Source of the DNA: Bacteroidales bacterium
GTDB taxonomy: Bacteria > Bacteroidota > Bacteroidia > Bacteroidales > UBA932
Direction of reading: 5' to 3'
NCBI GenBank assembly: GCA_016286385.1
Contig: JAEESO010000002.1
Location: 185,346-249,345 of the forward strand
Length of the DNA: 64,000 nt
Below, piece by piece: positions 55,674 through 64,000 of this stretch. The position numbers and the translations under genes are program-made. The notes beneath the pieces were generated by a model. It worked only from the letters and a program-made list of their open reading frames with translations. It was not told the origin of the DNA and did no database searches. How positions within the stretch are numbered: the stretch's first letter is position 1; each line of letters opens with the position of its first letter.

Positions 55674-56686
55674 CTTCTTATCTCTCCCAGATTTCTCTTG
55701 TTAAAGAAACGGCTGCTGTCACTGTTAAAGCCTATTTCAAGTATGCCTCGGCAGGTTTTTCCATCTATTGTGAACTCTGCTATATTCTCAATGAGAATGT
55801 ACTGCCCGTCCTGAAAATGGTAGGTTACTCCGTCAAGCCTTGTGGCCTTCACGGGGATAGTTCTGCCACTGTCCAGAATCACATTGAAAGACAGCTCTGA
55901 CGGTACTTCTCCCTTTCCAACCTCATTCAGATCAAGATCGGCCTGCATCATATAGTGCATTCCGGAAGCGTCACGGTAGTTTCCAACTTCCAGGGCACTT
56001 ATCACGGGATAAGACACCAGGGAGTAATTGAACTGTGTTTTTGACGAAACCGCCATCAGCCACAGGTGATTGTTCATATAGTTCCAGTCACGCTTTCCAA
56101 AGGAATGGTCCCGTACGCACGGCAGTTCATAGGGTGTTTTAGCACCATTGAGTGTAAACTCCCCTTTCAGAATGCCCTCCTGCTCATAGTGGCACTGGCC
56201 GCTTATATTCTGAAGCTCCGTAAAAAGATCCTTACTCCACTTCTCGTTGGCAATGCCTGTTGCCATTCTCACGGCCGGCATATTGCTGGTGAAATCAATG
56301 GGGTGGTGCTTTGGAATGAAGGTGCCGGAGAAATCCACCTCATCCTTCTCATTCAGGATTCCCTTATAGGAAATGGTCCAGTTCTTACCATCCCTTGAAA
56401 CTATAATGGGAGACTCCCCTGCCGGATAAATCTCCACGGGAAGGGAATACATCTTACCGCCCAGAAACAGCGCAAACCAGGTTTCGTCCATGTTCACACG
56501 CTTGCCAAGGCGTGCATAGAATGACAGTCCCTCACTGTGGGCTGAGAAGTAATAGGAATTATTTATAAGAGGGTCTGTGACGCCCTCCAGTGAAAAATTC
56601 TCTGCGTAGTCAAAATCAAAGGGCTTCTCTTTGTTCCGTTTCTCCAGGCCCCTTTGAATGATTCCACGTTTAAGTTTAAAAAACAT
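55670..56686 (-). CDS. hypothetical protein (DUF7064/7065-like, carotenoid hydratase-like fold suggested)
   Basis: 338 aa; LPCVRDHSFGKRDWNYMNNHLWLM; translationally coupled to PEP synthase-like gene. Confidence 0.6.
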   Translation of the reverse strand: MFFKLKRGIIQRGLEKRNKEKPFDFDYAENFSLEGVTDPLINNSYYFSAHSEGLSFYARLGKRVNMDETWFALFLGGKMYSLPVEIYPAGESPIIVSRDGKNWTISYKGILNEKDEVDFSGTFIPKHHPIDFTSNMPAVRMATGIANEKWSKDLFTELQNISGQCHYEQEGILKGEFTLNGAKTPYELPCVRDHSFGKRDWNYMNNHLWLMAVSSKTQFNYSLVSYPVISALEVGNYRDASGMHYMMQADLDLNEVGKGEVPSELSFNVILDSGRTIPVKATRLDGVTYHFQDGQYILIENIAEFTIDGKTCRGILEIGFNSDSSRFFNKRNLGEIRR

Positions 56687-56757
56687 CAGGTTCAGGGTTT
56701 AGTCTTTCGTCAATTAAGATGCAAAGATAGTAAAAAGTATTAACTTTGCATCCACTT

Positions 56758-57198
56758 ATGAAAGTCCTGTTTGTCTGCCACGGCAACATCTGCCGGAGCC
56801 CGATGGCCGAATTCATCCTGAAGGCCCTTGTGAAAGCAAGGGGCCTGGAGGGCCTCTATTTCATTGAGTCCGCAGCCGTGTCCACAGAGGAGATTGGGAA
56901 CCCCATCTATCCCCCGGCAAAGCGCTGTCTCACCCAGCACGGAGTGTGGTTTGACCCCGGTAAACGCGCCCGCCAGGTCTCCAGGGAAGACTACAACCGC
57001 TTTGACCGTATCATCTGTATGGACGGCTCCAACCTCCGCCTCATAAGGCGCATCATACCCAATGATCCGGAGGGTAAGATACACCTCATGATGTCCTACA
57101 CGGGTGTAGGCCGTGACGTAGCAGACCCCTGGTACACCGGAGACTTCGAAGAGACCTTCCAGGACCTTCTGGAAGGCTGCGAGGCAATGCTTGCTTAG
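56758..57198 (+). CDS. low molecular weight protein-tyrosine phosphatase
   Basis: VLFVCHGNICRSPMAEFI; DPWYTGDFEETF. Confidence 0.93.
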   Translation: MKVLFVCHGNICRSPMAEFILKALVKARGLEGLYFIESAAVSTEEIGNPIYPPAKRCLTQHGVWFDPGKRARQVSREDYNRFDRIICMDGSNLRLIRRIIPNDPEGKIHLMMSYTGVGRDVADPWYTGDFEETFQDLLEGCEAMLA

Positions 57199-57312
57199 CG
57201 GCGTCCTGGCCAGTAACTAATTGTCCTTCAATAGATTACGTAAAATCGGGTGCACTTGCAGGTGCACCCGACTGTTGGCAAATTGCTGAGTGTCAACGAG
57301 TTAGCGGCCAGG

Positions 57313-57981
57313 CTACTCCGTAAACTTCTTGCCGGCGTTCCAGGCGCCGCCAACAACCTCGCCTATGGCGCGGTAGCACATTCCGGCGGCGTCAAACACA
57401 ATGGGCTGGAGTTTGGCAAGGTCTATCTTACCGTCTGTGAGGATGCTTTCAGAGGCGCTCTGGTTCACAACCTCCCCTACCAGGATTCCGTCTCCCCAGC
57501 TAACCACCTTGCATTCAAGCGTGAGAGGGTACTCATTGATGATGGGAGCGTCAACATTGGGGCTGGGCGTTACCGTAAAGCCAACCCTGGCCACCTTGTC
57601 CGGCACTTTGTAGCCGCTCACAAGGCCAAAGTAGTCAGACTCCGCCACTGTACGTACGTCGGCAAACGAAACAGTGAATGCGCCTGTGAGTTCAAGGTTT
57701 TCAGTGGTCTTGTGCTTGGAGAGGGACACCACAATCTTCTTGTAGTCGTACTGTCCTGCCCAGGCGGCCATCATAACGTCAGGGTTATGGTCTTTGTCCC
57801 AGGTTGCAATCATAACGCAGGGCTGGGGCGTTGTAACAAGGGCGTGGTCCGGGCCAAAATTCTTGCGGCCGGAAACCTCCTTGAGGGGTTCTGAGTTTTT
57901 CATATCAGTGTTATTTTGATTTTTGCATCCAAAAGGCAGTAGAAGGCCGATAAGGCCAAGAATGATAACGATCTTTTTCAT
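57313..57981 (-). CDS. flavin reductase-like lipoprotein
   Basis: PCVMIATWDKDHNPDVMMAAWAGQ; lipobox LLLPFGC. Confidence 0.8.
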   Translation of the reverse strand: MKKIVIILGLIGLLLPFGCKNQNNTDMKNSEPLKEVSGRKNFGPDHALVTTPQPCVMIATWDKDHNPDVMMAAWAGQYDYKKIVVSLSKHKTTENLELTGAFTVSFADVRTVAESDYFGLVSGYKVPDKVARVGFTVTPSPNVDAPIINEYPLTLECKVVSWGDGILVGEVVNQSASESILTDGKIDLAKLQPIVFDAAGMCYRAIGEVVGGAWNAGKKFTE

Positions 57982-57991
57982 AAAAACAAAA

Positions 57992-58360
57992 CTACTGTAT
58001 TTGCTTTCCAAACGGGAAAATGCTGCCAAGGGCCATCTTGAAATGCTGGAGGCCGAACGGAATTCCCACAATTGTGACGCAGAAGATAAGCCCGAACACA
58101 AGGTGCAGGGCTGCAATCTCCCACCATCCAAGAAGGATCCATATAAGGTTCATCACAGTGGAGAGGCACCCGGGTTCATTGGGCCCGTCAACAAGTTCGT
58201 GACCAAACGGCCACAGGGAATACGTTCCAAGCTTAAACAACTGAATGCCAAAGGGAATGCCCACTATGGTGATACACATTAAAAGCCCCACCATATAGTA
58301 GATGAAGGCAATGATTATTCCGCCAAGAAGCAGCCAGAAGATATTTCCAAGGAATTTCAT
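57992..58360 (-). CDS. YccF-domain membrane protein
   Basis: NIFWLLLGGIIIAFIYYMVGLLMCITIVGIPFGIQLFKLG and second repeat. Confidence 0.88.
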   Translation of the reverse strand: MKFLGNIFWLLLGGIIIAFIYYMVGLLMCITIVGIPFGIQLFKLGTYSLWPFGHELVDGPNEPGCLSTVMNLIWILLGWWEIAALHLVFGLIFCVTIVGIPFGLQHFKMALGSIFPFGKQIQ

Positions 58361-58378
58361 ACTACTAACAATTACCAA

Positions 58379-58828
58379 TTATCTGTTCTTTGAATCCATA
58401 CAAATTGTCACGGGGCCGTCGTTCACAAGCGCCACTTTCATATCGGCCCCAAACTCCCCTGTCCCAACGGGTTTGCCGATAGCCCCAGACATTGCGGCGC
58501 AGAACTTCTCATACATAGGCACGGCAAGTTCATGCCCCGCTGCCTCTATATATGACGGCCGATTCCCCTTTTTTGTTAAAGCCATCAGCGTAAACTGGCT
58601 CACAACAATGATGTCTCCGCCCGTTTCCACCACGCTCCGGTTCATAACACCCTCCTCATCCGGGAAAATCCGCAGCGCCGCCGCCTTCTTCACAAGGTAG
58701 TCTATGTCCTCCTGAGAGTCCTCGTGCCCCACCCCAAGAAGAATCAGAAGCCCCGGGCCGATTGCACTCTTCACCTTCCCCTCAATTGTCACCGACGCCG
58801 ACGCCACCCGCTGAATCACTGCACGCAT
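58379..58828 (-). CDS. dtd: D-aminoacyl-tRNA deacylase
   Basis: [33 protein letters not shown]. Confidence 0.93.
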   Translation of the reverse strand: MRAVIQRVASASVTIEGKVKSAIGPGLLILLGVGHEDSQEDIDYLVKKAAALRIFPDEEGVMNRSVVETGGDIIVVSQFTLMALTKKGNRPSYIEAAGHELAVPMYEKFCAAMSGAIGKPVGTGEFGADMKVALVNDGPVTICMDSKNR

Positions 58829-58840
58829 AGTTTCAAAAGT

Positions 58841-59047
58841 TTATATCATCAGTCTTATCCTGCCCTCGGACTTTACGAAAGTCTCCGGGTGGGACATAAT
58901 AACGGCGTACACCTGCTTGTCAGTCACCGGCTGCCCGTCCCTGCGGACACAAAGGCCCCTGGCATTGATTTCCCGGGCAATCTGCTCCGTCCGCATCCCG
59001 TACCCGGAACTTGCCAGGAGGTACACTATGGCTTCTTCAATTTTCAT
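58841..59047 (-). CDS. small HARE/winged-helix-like protein
   Basis: MKIEEAIVYLLASSGYGMRTEQIAREINARGLCVRRDG. Confidence 0.55.
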   Translation of the reverse strand: MKIEEAIVYLLASSGYGMRTEQIAREINARGLCVRRDGQPVTDKQVYAVIMSHPETFVKSEGRIRLMI

Positions 59048-59317
59048 AGGCCGATAAACATTTCCGTCTCAAAGTTACGTATTATTTGGTAAACTCCGCA
59101 CATCCCCTCCCTTGTAATGCCGATTGGGTGGAGCCCAAATCGCTGGCACTCAATAACTTACAGAATCTTCTGGTATTATTTCTTCTCCCAAATGATTCCA
59201 TAAACGCCTGTGTAACAATAACTTACCCCCCCCCCGTTTGCGGCATAGAAATAGAAAAACCATCCTGGTAGTGACATGACCCCCGAAAGTTAGACAAAAA
59301 ACTTTCGGGGTTTTGTT

Positions 59318-59848
59318 ATGCGCAAAAAACACACTTATGAAGACCGCCTCAAGTATATGAAGTTGCTTGAGGATGGTTATTCCGTCAAACACATCGCCAC
59401 TCGTTATGGTATATCCCACCATCTGCTAAATGTATTGTGGGGAAAGTATCAACAGGATGGGCCGTCAGGATTGATTAAAAAGCAAAACATTCGTTCTGAC
59501 GGATCGTATCGGGAGATGGTTCTGCGGGATATTGAGAACAATTGTTTAACTTTGTGCGAGGCGGCAATCAAGTACAACGTAAGCGTTGACCGGATAATGT
59601 TCTGGAGGCGAATGGCGAGGGAATCTGGTTATGATGCCTTGTATGAGACTAAGCGTAGAGGCCGCCCACCAAAGGATATGGGAAGGCCCAAGAAAAAGAA
59701 ACCAGAGGAGATGACGGAACTGGAGCGGCTCAGATATGAGAATGAGCGGCTCCGGGCCGAGAATGCTCTGTTAAAAAAAGTGAGGGCCTTAGTCGAAGAA
59801 AGGGAAGCCCGTCTGCGCGAGATTGGGCGGAAGCCATCGAAGGACTAA
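59318..59848 (+). CDS. IS3 OrfA (HTH)
   Basis: YSVKHIATRYGISHHLLNVLWGKYQQDG; C-terminal leucine zipper. Confidence 0.88.
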   Translation: MRKKHTYEDRLKYMKLLEDGYSVKHIATRYGISHHLLNVLWGKYQQDGPSGLIKKQNIRSDGSYREMVLRDIENNCLTLCEAAIKYNVSVDRIMFWRRMARESGYDALYETKRRGRPPKDMGRPKKKKPEEMTELERLRYENERLRAENALLKKVRALVEEREARLREIGRKPSKD

Positions 59849-60678
59849 GGCCGGAACATGACCTTGACCTCCTTCTGGAGCTCAAGGGGATGGCTCGTTC
59901 AACGTTCTATTATCACACCAAGCGACTCGGACAGCCCGATGGCTATGAAGCCGTCAGGAAGCGTATCCGTGCGATATACGACAAGCATCATGGCCGATAT
60001 GGATACCGGCGCATCACGGCACAGCTACGCAATGAAGGCTTGGAGATCAATCACAAGACCGTGCAGAAACTGATGGGGCAGATGTCACTGAAAGCCAAAC
60101 GGAAGAAGCAGCACTATCGCTCATATAAGGGAGAGCTGGGAAAGATTGCCCCTAATGTGCTTGACAGGGACTTCAAAGCCATGGCGCCGAATCAGAAATG
60201 GACCACCGATGTCACCCAGGTAAAGATAAAGGACAGAAAGTTATACTTGTCACCGATCCTGGATATGTTCAACGGTGAAGTAGTATCCTACGTAATCTCC
60301 ACCAGCCCGGATCTAAAGATGGTCCTGACGATGCTGGACAAGGCCTTCAAGAAAAGGGATATACAAGGCAATCTGATCTTTCATTCGGATCAAGGCTGGC
60401 ATTATCAGCATAAACGATATCAGAAAGCCTTGGAAGACAGGCATATAACACAGAGCATGTCACGAAAGGGCAACTGTCTGGACAACGCCATGATGGAGAA
60501 CTTCTTTGGCCTGATGAAGAATGAATTGCTATATTTGCAGGAGTGGGACTCTATCGACCAGTTCAAAAAAGCTCTCCGGACATATATCCGGTACTACAAC
60601 AACGATAGAATCAAACTGAGGCTAAAAGGAAAGAGCCCGGTGCAATACCGAGCTCTGTTCCAATCTAAGGCCTCGTAA
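59773..60678 (+). CDS. IS3 OrfB (DDE transposase), expressed by -1 frameshift from orfA
   Basis: A7G slippery run 59773-59780, open -1 frame through WAEAIEGLRPEHDLDLLLELKGMARSTFYYH; DDE domain WTTDVTQVKI / FHSDQGWHY / NCLDNAMMENFF. ATG-initiated ORF is 59890-60678. Confidence 0.85.
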   Translation, partial: KKSEGLSRRKGSPSARDWAEAIEGLRPEHDLDLLLELKGMARSTFYYHTKRLGQPDGYEAVRKRIRAIYDKHHGRYGYRRITAQLRNEGLEINHKTVQKLMGQMSLKAKRKKQHYRSYKGELGKIAPNVLDRDFKAMAPNQKWTTDVTQVKIKDRKLYLSPILDMFNGEVVSYVISTSPDLKMVLTMLDKAFKKRDIQGNLIFHSDQGWHYQHKRYQKALEDRHITQSMSRKGNCLDNAMMENFFGLMKNELLYLQEWDSIDQFKKALRTYIRYYNNDRIKLRLKGKSPVQYRALFQSKAS

Positions 60679-60757
60679 CTAATGTTAAACCGTCCAACTT
60701 TTGGGGGTCACATCAGACAGAGCGGGTTTTTTCTTTTGAGACAACGGGTACCCCTAC

Positions 60758-60845
60758 CTGGGTTTCAGGAATTCCTCCGGGGTGTTGCGGTAGACGTTGC
60801 CGTAGAAGGCGTCGTTGTACAGGCCGGCTGAATCCCAGTTTGAGA
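60758..60845 (-). pseudogene. C-terminal gene remnant abutting the IS
   Basis: Minus-strand open frame FSNWDSAGLYNDAFYGNVYRNTPEEFLKPR*. Confidence 0.45.
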
Positions 60846-60868
60846 AGAAGAATCAAGAGGAAAAACGT

Positions 60869-61438
60869 TTATTGTAGTGTATGTTCTATAAGTATTTTAA
60901 TGCCGATTCCTATGAGGATAAGGCCTCCGAATATTTCCGGCTTGACCTTCCGGGTGACAACGTCCCCGAAGCGCACTCCAAGGGCAAAGCCAATGAGACT
61001 CATCACAAATGAGGCGGCGCCTATAAGGGCAAGCGGAGTCCATAACTGAGACACCTCATTATATCCCGTGCACGCGAATGAAATACCAATAGCAAGGGCA
61101 TCTATACTGGTTGCCACGGCAAGGAGAAGCTGGGATTTAAGCCCGTAAGGGTCAATGGTTTTGTCTTCCTCTTTCTTGAAGGCATCGGCAATCATTTCTA
61201 TGCCGATAAAAGCTAGCAGACCAAACGCAATCCAGTGGTCTACCGCCTCCAGATATGCCGAGAAACGGCTTGTAAGGAGCCAGCCGATAAAGGGCATGAG
61301 CGCCTGAAAAAGCCCAAAGAGAAAAGCCAGGCGCATCATCAGCCCGGCTTTGTATTTCCCTGTAATGACCCCGCAGACAACAGAGACTGTGAAACAGTCC
61401 ATGGCCAGTGCAAGGGCCAGTAAAATCAGTTCTAACAT
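60869..61438 (-). CDS. mntP: manganese efflux protein MntP
   Basis: LLALALAMDCFTVSVVCGV; LLAVATSIDALAIGISFA duplicated motif. Confidence 0.92.
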   Translation of the reverse strand: MLELILLALALAMDCFTVSVVCGVITGKYKAGLMMRLAFLFGLFQALMPFIGWLLTSRFSAYLEAVDHWIAFGLLAFIGIEMIADAFKKEEDKTIDPYGLKSQLLLAVATSIDALAIGISFACTGYNEVSQLWTPLALIGAASFVMSLIGFALGVRFGDVVTRKVKPEIFGGLILIGIGIKILIEHTLQ

Positions 61439-63133
61439 TTATGCTTCTGGTGCATTTTTGGTGGGAGAAGGTCCAAGCCTGGATTCTGCCACATTTATGA
61501 TGTAGTCACCGGTTTGTTCGCACTCCCCTATGAGGTCACTGAAGATATTGCCTTCGTCGTAGCTGTAGGCGCCGTGGTCAAGCTTTTCAACGTTCATCTG
61601 TTTGAGACGGTTGCGGCAGGCGTTGATATTTTTTTCGGCCTCCATGCAGTAATCAATGCTTATATCCTCCTTGTGGCCGCCCAGGGCAAGGTTCATGCGG
61701 TTGAGAGCAGTGTCAATGAGGGAGAACATTTCCTGCACGCCGGCTTCCAGTTGATTGTTGAAGGTGATCTTCTGGTCACGCTTACGCTTGAGGATACGGG
61801 CAAGGTTGAAGTTGCTGTCGCCAAGGGATTCAAGCTCACTGATGGAACGGAGCATGCCGCGGATCTTGGCCTTGGTCTCATCTGAAAGGTGGGCGTCTCC
61901 TACCTCTCCAAGGTATTTGCCAATCTCGTTCTCCATCTGGTCACTCATCTCCTCTCCCTTCTTGATGCGCTCAAACAGGGCGTCGAAGGCTTTTTCATCG
62001 GCCGTAACATAAAGCTCCTTCACAAGGCCGAACATACGCTGCATCTTCTCTCCAAACACTGCAATCTCCTTCTGGGCCTGGAAAACGGAAAGTTCCGGAG
62101 TTTTCATGATACCGCTGCGGATATACTGAAGGCGGAATTCGTCTTCTTCGTCGGTCTTCTTGGGCTTGATGATAAGGCACACAAACTTTTCAATCTGGGG
62201 AATGAACCAGATGAGAACAGCCGTATTGATGACGTTGAAGCAGGTATGGAAGGTTGCAAGGGCAAAGGAAAGCTGCGTTGCGTTCTGTTCCGCTGCGGTA
62301 GGATCCATTCCAACAATGCTGCAGACCATCCTCACAAACGGGAAGAAGAATATGAGCACCCAGATAACGCCGAAGACGTTGAACAGAAGGTGCGCCATAG
62401 CCGTGCGGCGTGCCTGCGTATTTGCGCTCATTGCCGCCAGGTTTGCGGTAACGGTGGTGCCGATATTCTCACCCATAACCAGCGCAATACCCTGATAGAT
62501 GGTGATGGCTCCGGTGGCGCAGAGAACCATTGTGATGGCCATGAGGGCGGCGGAACTCTGGACCATTGCGGTAAGGATGGTGCCTATGAGAAGGAACAGC
62601 AGGATAGTGCCGTAATTGGTCTGGAAGCTTGCAAAGAAGTCCACCACGGCGGGTTTACTGGCAAGGTCCATCTCCACGCCGGTGGCTTTGAGCATGCCAA
62701 GGGCAAAGAGGAGGAAAGACAGTCCGAAGAGGAAATCTCCAATATACCTGTGCTTACCCAGCTGGATTAGGATGATACCCACAACAAAGGCCGGCCATAC
62801 AATGTTTGTGACATTGAATGAGAAACCGGCCGACATGATCCATGCGCTCAGCGTGGTACCTATATTGGCACCCATGATCACGGAAATTGCCTGGCTCAGG
62901 GTAAGGAGAGCGGCATTCACGAAGGAAACCGTCATAACGGTGGTTGCGGCCGATGACTGTACGGCTACGGTCACAAGGGCACCTGTGGCAACGCCGGAGA
63001 AACGGTTTTTGGTCATGGAGCCAAGCAGGTGGCGGAGCTGGGGACCTGCCATTTTCTGGAGGGCCTCACTCATCACCTTCATGCCGAATATGAGAAGGGC
63101 GATTGAGCCCAACAGCTTCAGTACGATAAGCAT
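61439..63133 (-). CDS. Na+/phosphate cotransporter (NptA/YjbB-like) with PhoU-like C-terminus
   Basis: LGSIALLIFGMKVMSEALQKM; TVAVQSSAATTVMTVSFVNA; GTILTAMVQSSAALMAITM; start at internal Met. Confidence 0.9.
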   Translation of the reverse strand: MLIVLKLLGSIALLIFGMKVMSEALQKMAGPQLRHLLGSMTKNRFSGVATGALVTVAVQSSAATTVMTVSFVNAALLTLSQAISVIMGANIGTTLSAWIMSAGFSFNVTNIVWPAFVVGIILIQLGKHRYIGDFLFGLSFLLFALGMLKATGVEMDLASKPAVVDFFASFQTNYGTILLFLLIGTILTAMVQSSAALMAITMVLCATGAITIYQGIALVMGENIGTTVTANLAAMSANTQARRTAMAHLLFNVFGVIWVLIFFFPFVRMVCSIVGMDPTAAEQNATQLSFALATFHTCFNVINTAVLIWFIPQIEKFVCLIIKPKKTDEEDEFRLQYIRSGIMKTPELSVFQAQKEIAVFGEKMQRMFGLVKELYVTADEKAFDALFERIKKGEEMSDQMENEIGKYLGEVGDAHLSDETKAKIRGMLRSISELESLGDSNFNLARILKRKRDQKITFNNQLEAGVQEMFSLIDTALNRMNLALGGHKEDISIDYCMEAEKNINACRNRLKQMNVEKLDHGAYSYDEGNIFSDLIGECEQTGDYIINVAESRLGPSPTKNAPEA

Positions 63134-63224
63134 ATGGTTAAGGTTAGGGTTTATCCTTACAAATATACCATTTTTCAGGGAAACATCCTTATTTTTTTGT
63201 ACCTTAGCGCGTAAGATTTTTGCC

Positions 63225-63533
63225 ATGCATCCCAAATTCATATTGGTATCAGAACCTCAGAGCCCTCTTACAGGAACTTTTGTGTATGGAATGGTATTCC
63301 AGCACAAGGACCTTGTGAAGGGCTATGTGAAGGTACATGGAGGCGGCTGGTACAATAAGGACGATGCCGCCAAAACAATGACTCTTTACGGCAGTTCAGG
63401 AGACTACGGAGCCCCCAGGCTTTCCTTCCTTAACAGGATTCCGGAAGAGCTCAGGGGCTACAGGTTCTTCTACTCCCCCATCTGGGGCCTTCCCGGCAAT
63501 GAACTTGACCTCACTGATGTAGAATGGATATAA
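63225..63533 (+). CDS. small hypothetical protein (102 aa)
   Basis: ATG at 63225; MHPKFILVSEPQSPLTGTFVYGMVFQHKDLVKGYVKVHGGGWY. Confidence 0.65.
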   Translation: MHPKFILVSEPQSPLTGTFVYGMVFQHKDLVKGYVKVHGGGWYNKDDAAKTMTLYGSSGDYGAPRLSFLNRIPEELRGYRFFYSPIWGLPGNELDLTDVEWI

Positions 63534-63538
63534 CGAAG

Positions 63539-63568
63539 AAGCCCCGGTCGATTACTCGATCGGGGCTT
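63539..63568 (-). terminator. hairpin downstream of rRNA operon
   Basis: AAGCCCCGGTCGA-ttac-TCGATCGGGGCTT. Confidence 0.65.
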
Positions 63569-63575
63569 CCAAAAA

Positions 63576-63688
<113 letters not shown>

Positions 63689-63766
63689 ATGTTACTTGAG
63701 AGAATATTTCAAGGAAACATCCGATAGATTTCGCTTCAATCGGCAGTTATCTTTCTATAAGAGAAA

Positions 63767-64000
<234 letters not shown>

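Larger units (their letters stand above)
59278..60709 (+). mobile_element. IS3-family insertion sequence
   Basis: Ends GACCCCCGAAAGTTAGAC / GTCCAACTTTTGGGGGTC inverted repeats; ACAT at 59274-59277 and 60710-60713 as candidate TSD; orfA/orfB. Confidence 0.93.

Noticed and set aside
59150-59422. 90-aa minus ORF across the left IS boundary
   Set aside because: Spans the IS end and the poly-C run; no coding signal.
59277-60710. TG...CA as exact IS termini
   Set aside because: Possible by IS3 convention, but these boundaries give no flanking duplication, whereas GACCCCC...GGGGGTC gives a 4-bp ACAT duplication; left as an open boundary ambiguity of one base.
62616-63224. Long N-terminal extension of the plus ORF ending at 63533
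   Set aside because: It is antisense to the Na/Pi cotransporter; the real small gene most likely starts at the ATG at 63225.

Overview
The window is a chromosomal segment that looks like Bacteroidota/Bacteroidales. The evidence is TTTG/TAnnTTTG-type promoters, a TonB receptor, an aryl-polyene-like cluster, and DUF4954 and DUF4301 family proteins. Left to right it holds: (i) the end of an RND/MMPL exporter followed by fakA/fakB-like, plsX and acpP lipid genes (+); (ii) a large minus-strand acyl-ACP/ketosynthase cluster resembling aryl polyene clusters (7.7-22.5 kb); (iii) a deoxyhypusine synthase-like gene and an AraC regulator; (iv) a minus-strand citrate lyase/aconitase/isocitrate dehydrogenase operon (25.6-38.5 kb) containing a CitC-CitG fusion; (v) tRNA-Ala(GGC); (vi) housekeeping and hydrolase genes; (vii) a Cu/Zn permease, His/Cys-rich protein and TonB receptor operon; (viii) an intergenic 52-bp repeat array next to a truncated cupin gene; (ix) an IS3-family element; (x) the 3' end of an rRNA operon (5S plus partial 23S, minus strand). 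The strongest unexplained signals are four. First, the 7-mer GGCCGAT/ATCGGCC is extremely over-represented (about 105 hits counted by eye; about 8 expected at random). Second, two copies of a 55-bp perfect-core palindrome lie in frame inside the citCG coding sequence; they are read in different frames, and their outer stems differ in sequence yet still pair. Third, a second 46-bp palindrome family is shared between an intergenic terminator-like hairpin and the same citCG gene. Fourth, mosaic intergenic repeats (52-bp and 22-bp units) occur at two distant loci. All assignments come from reading the sequence and remembered family motifs; no database search was run.
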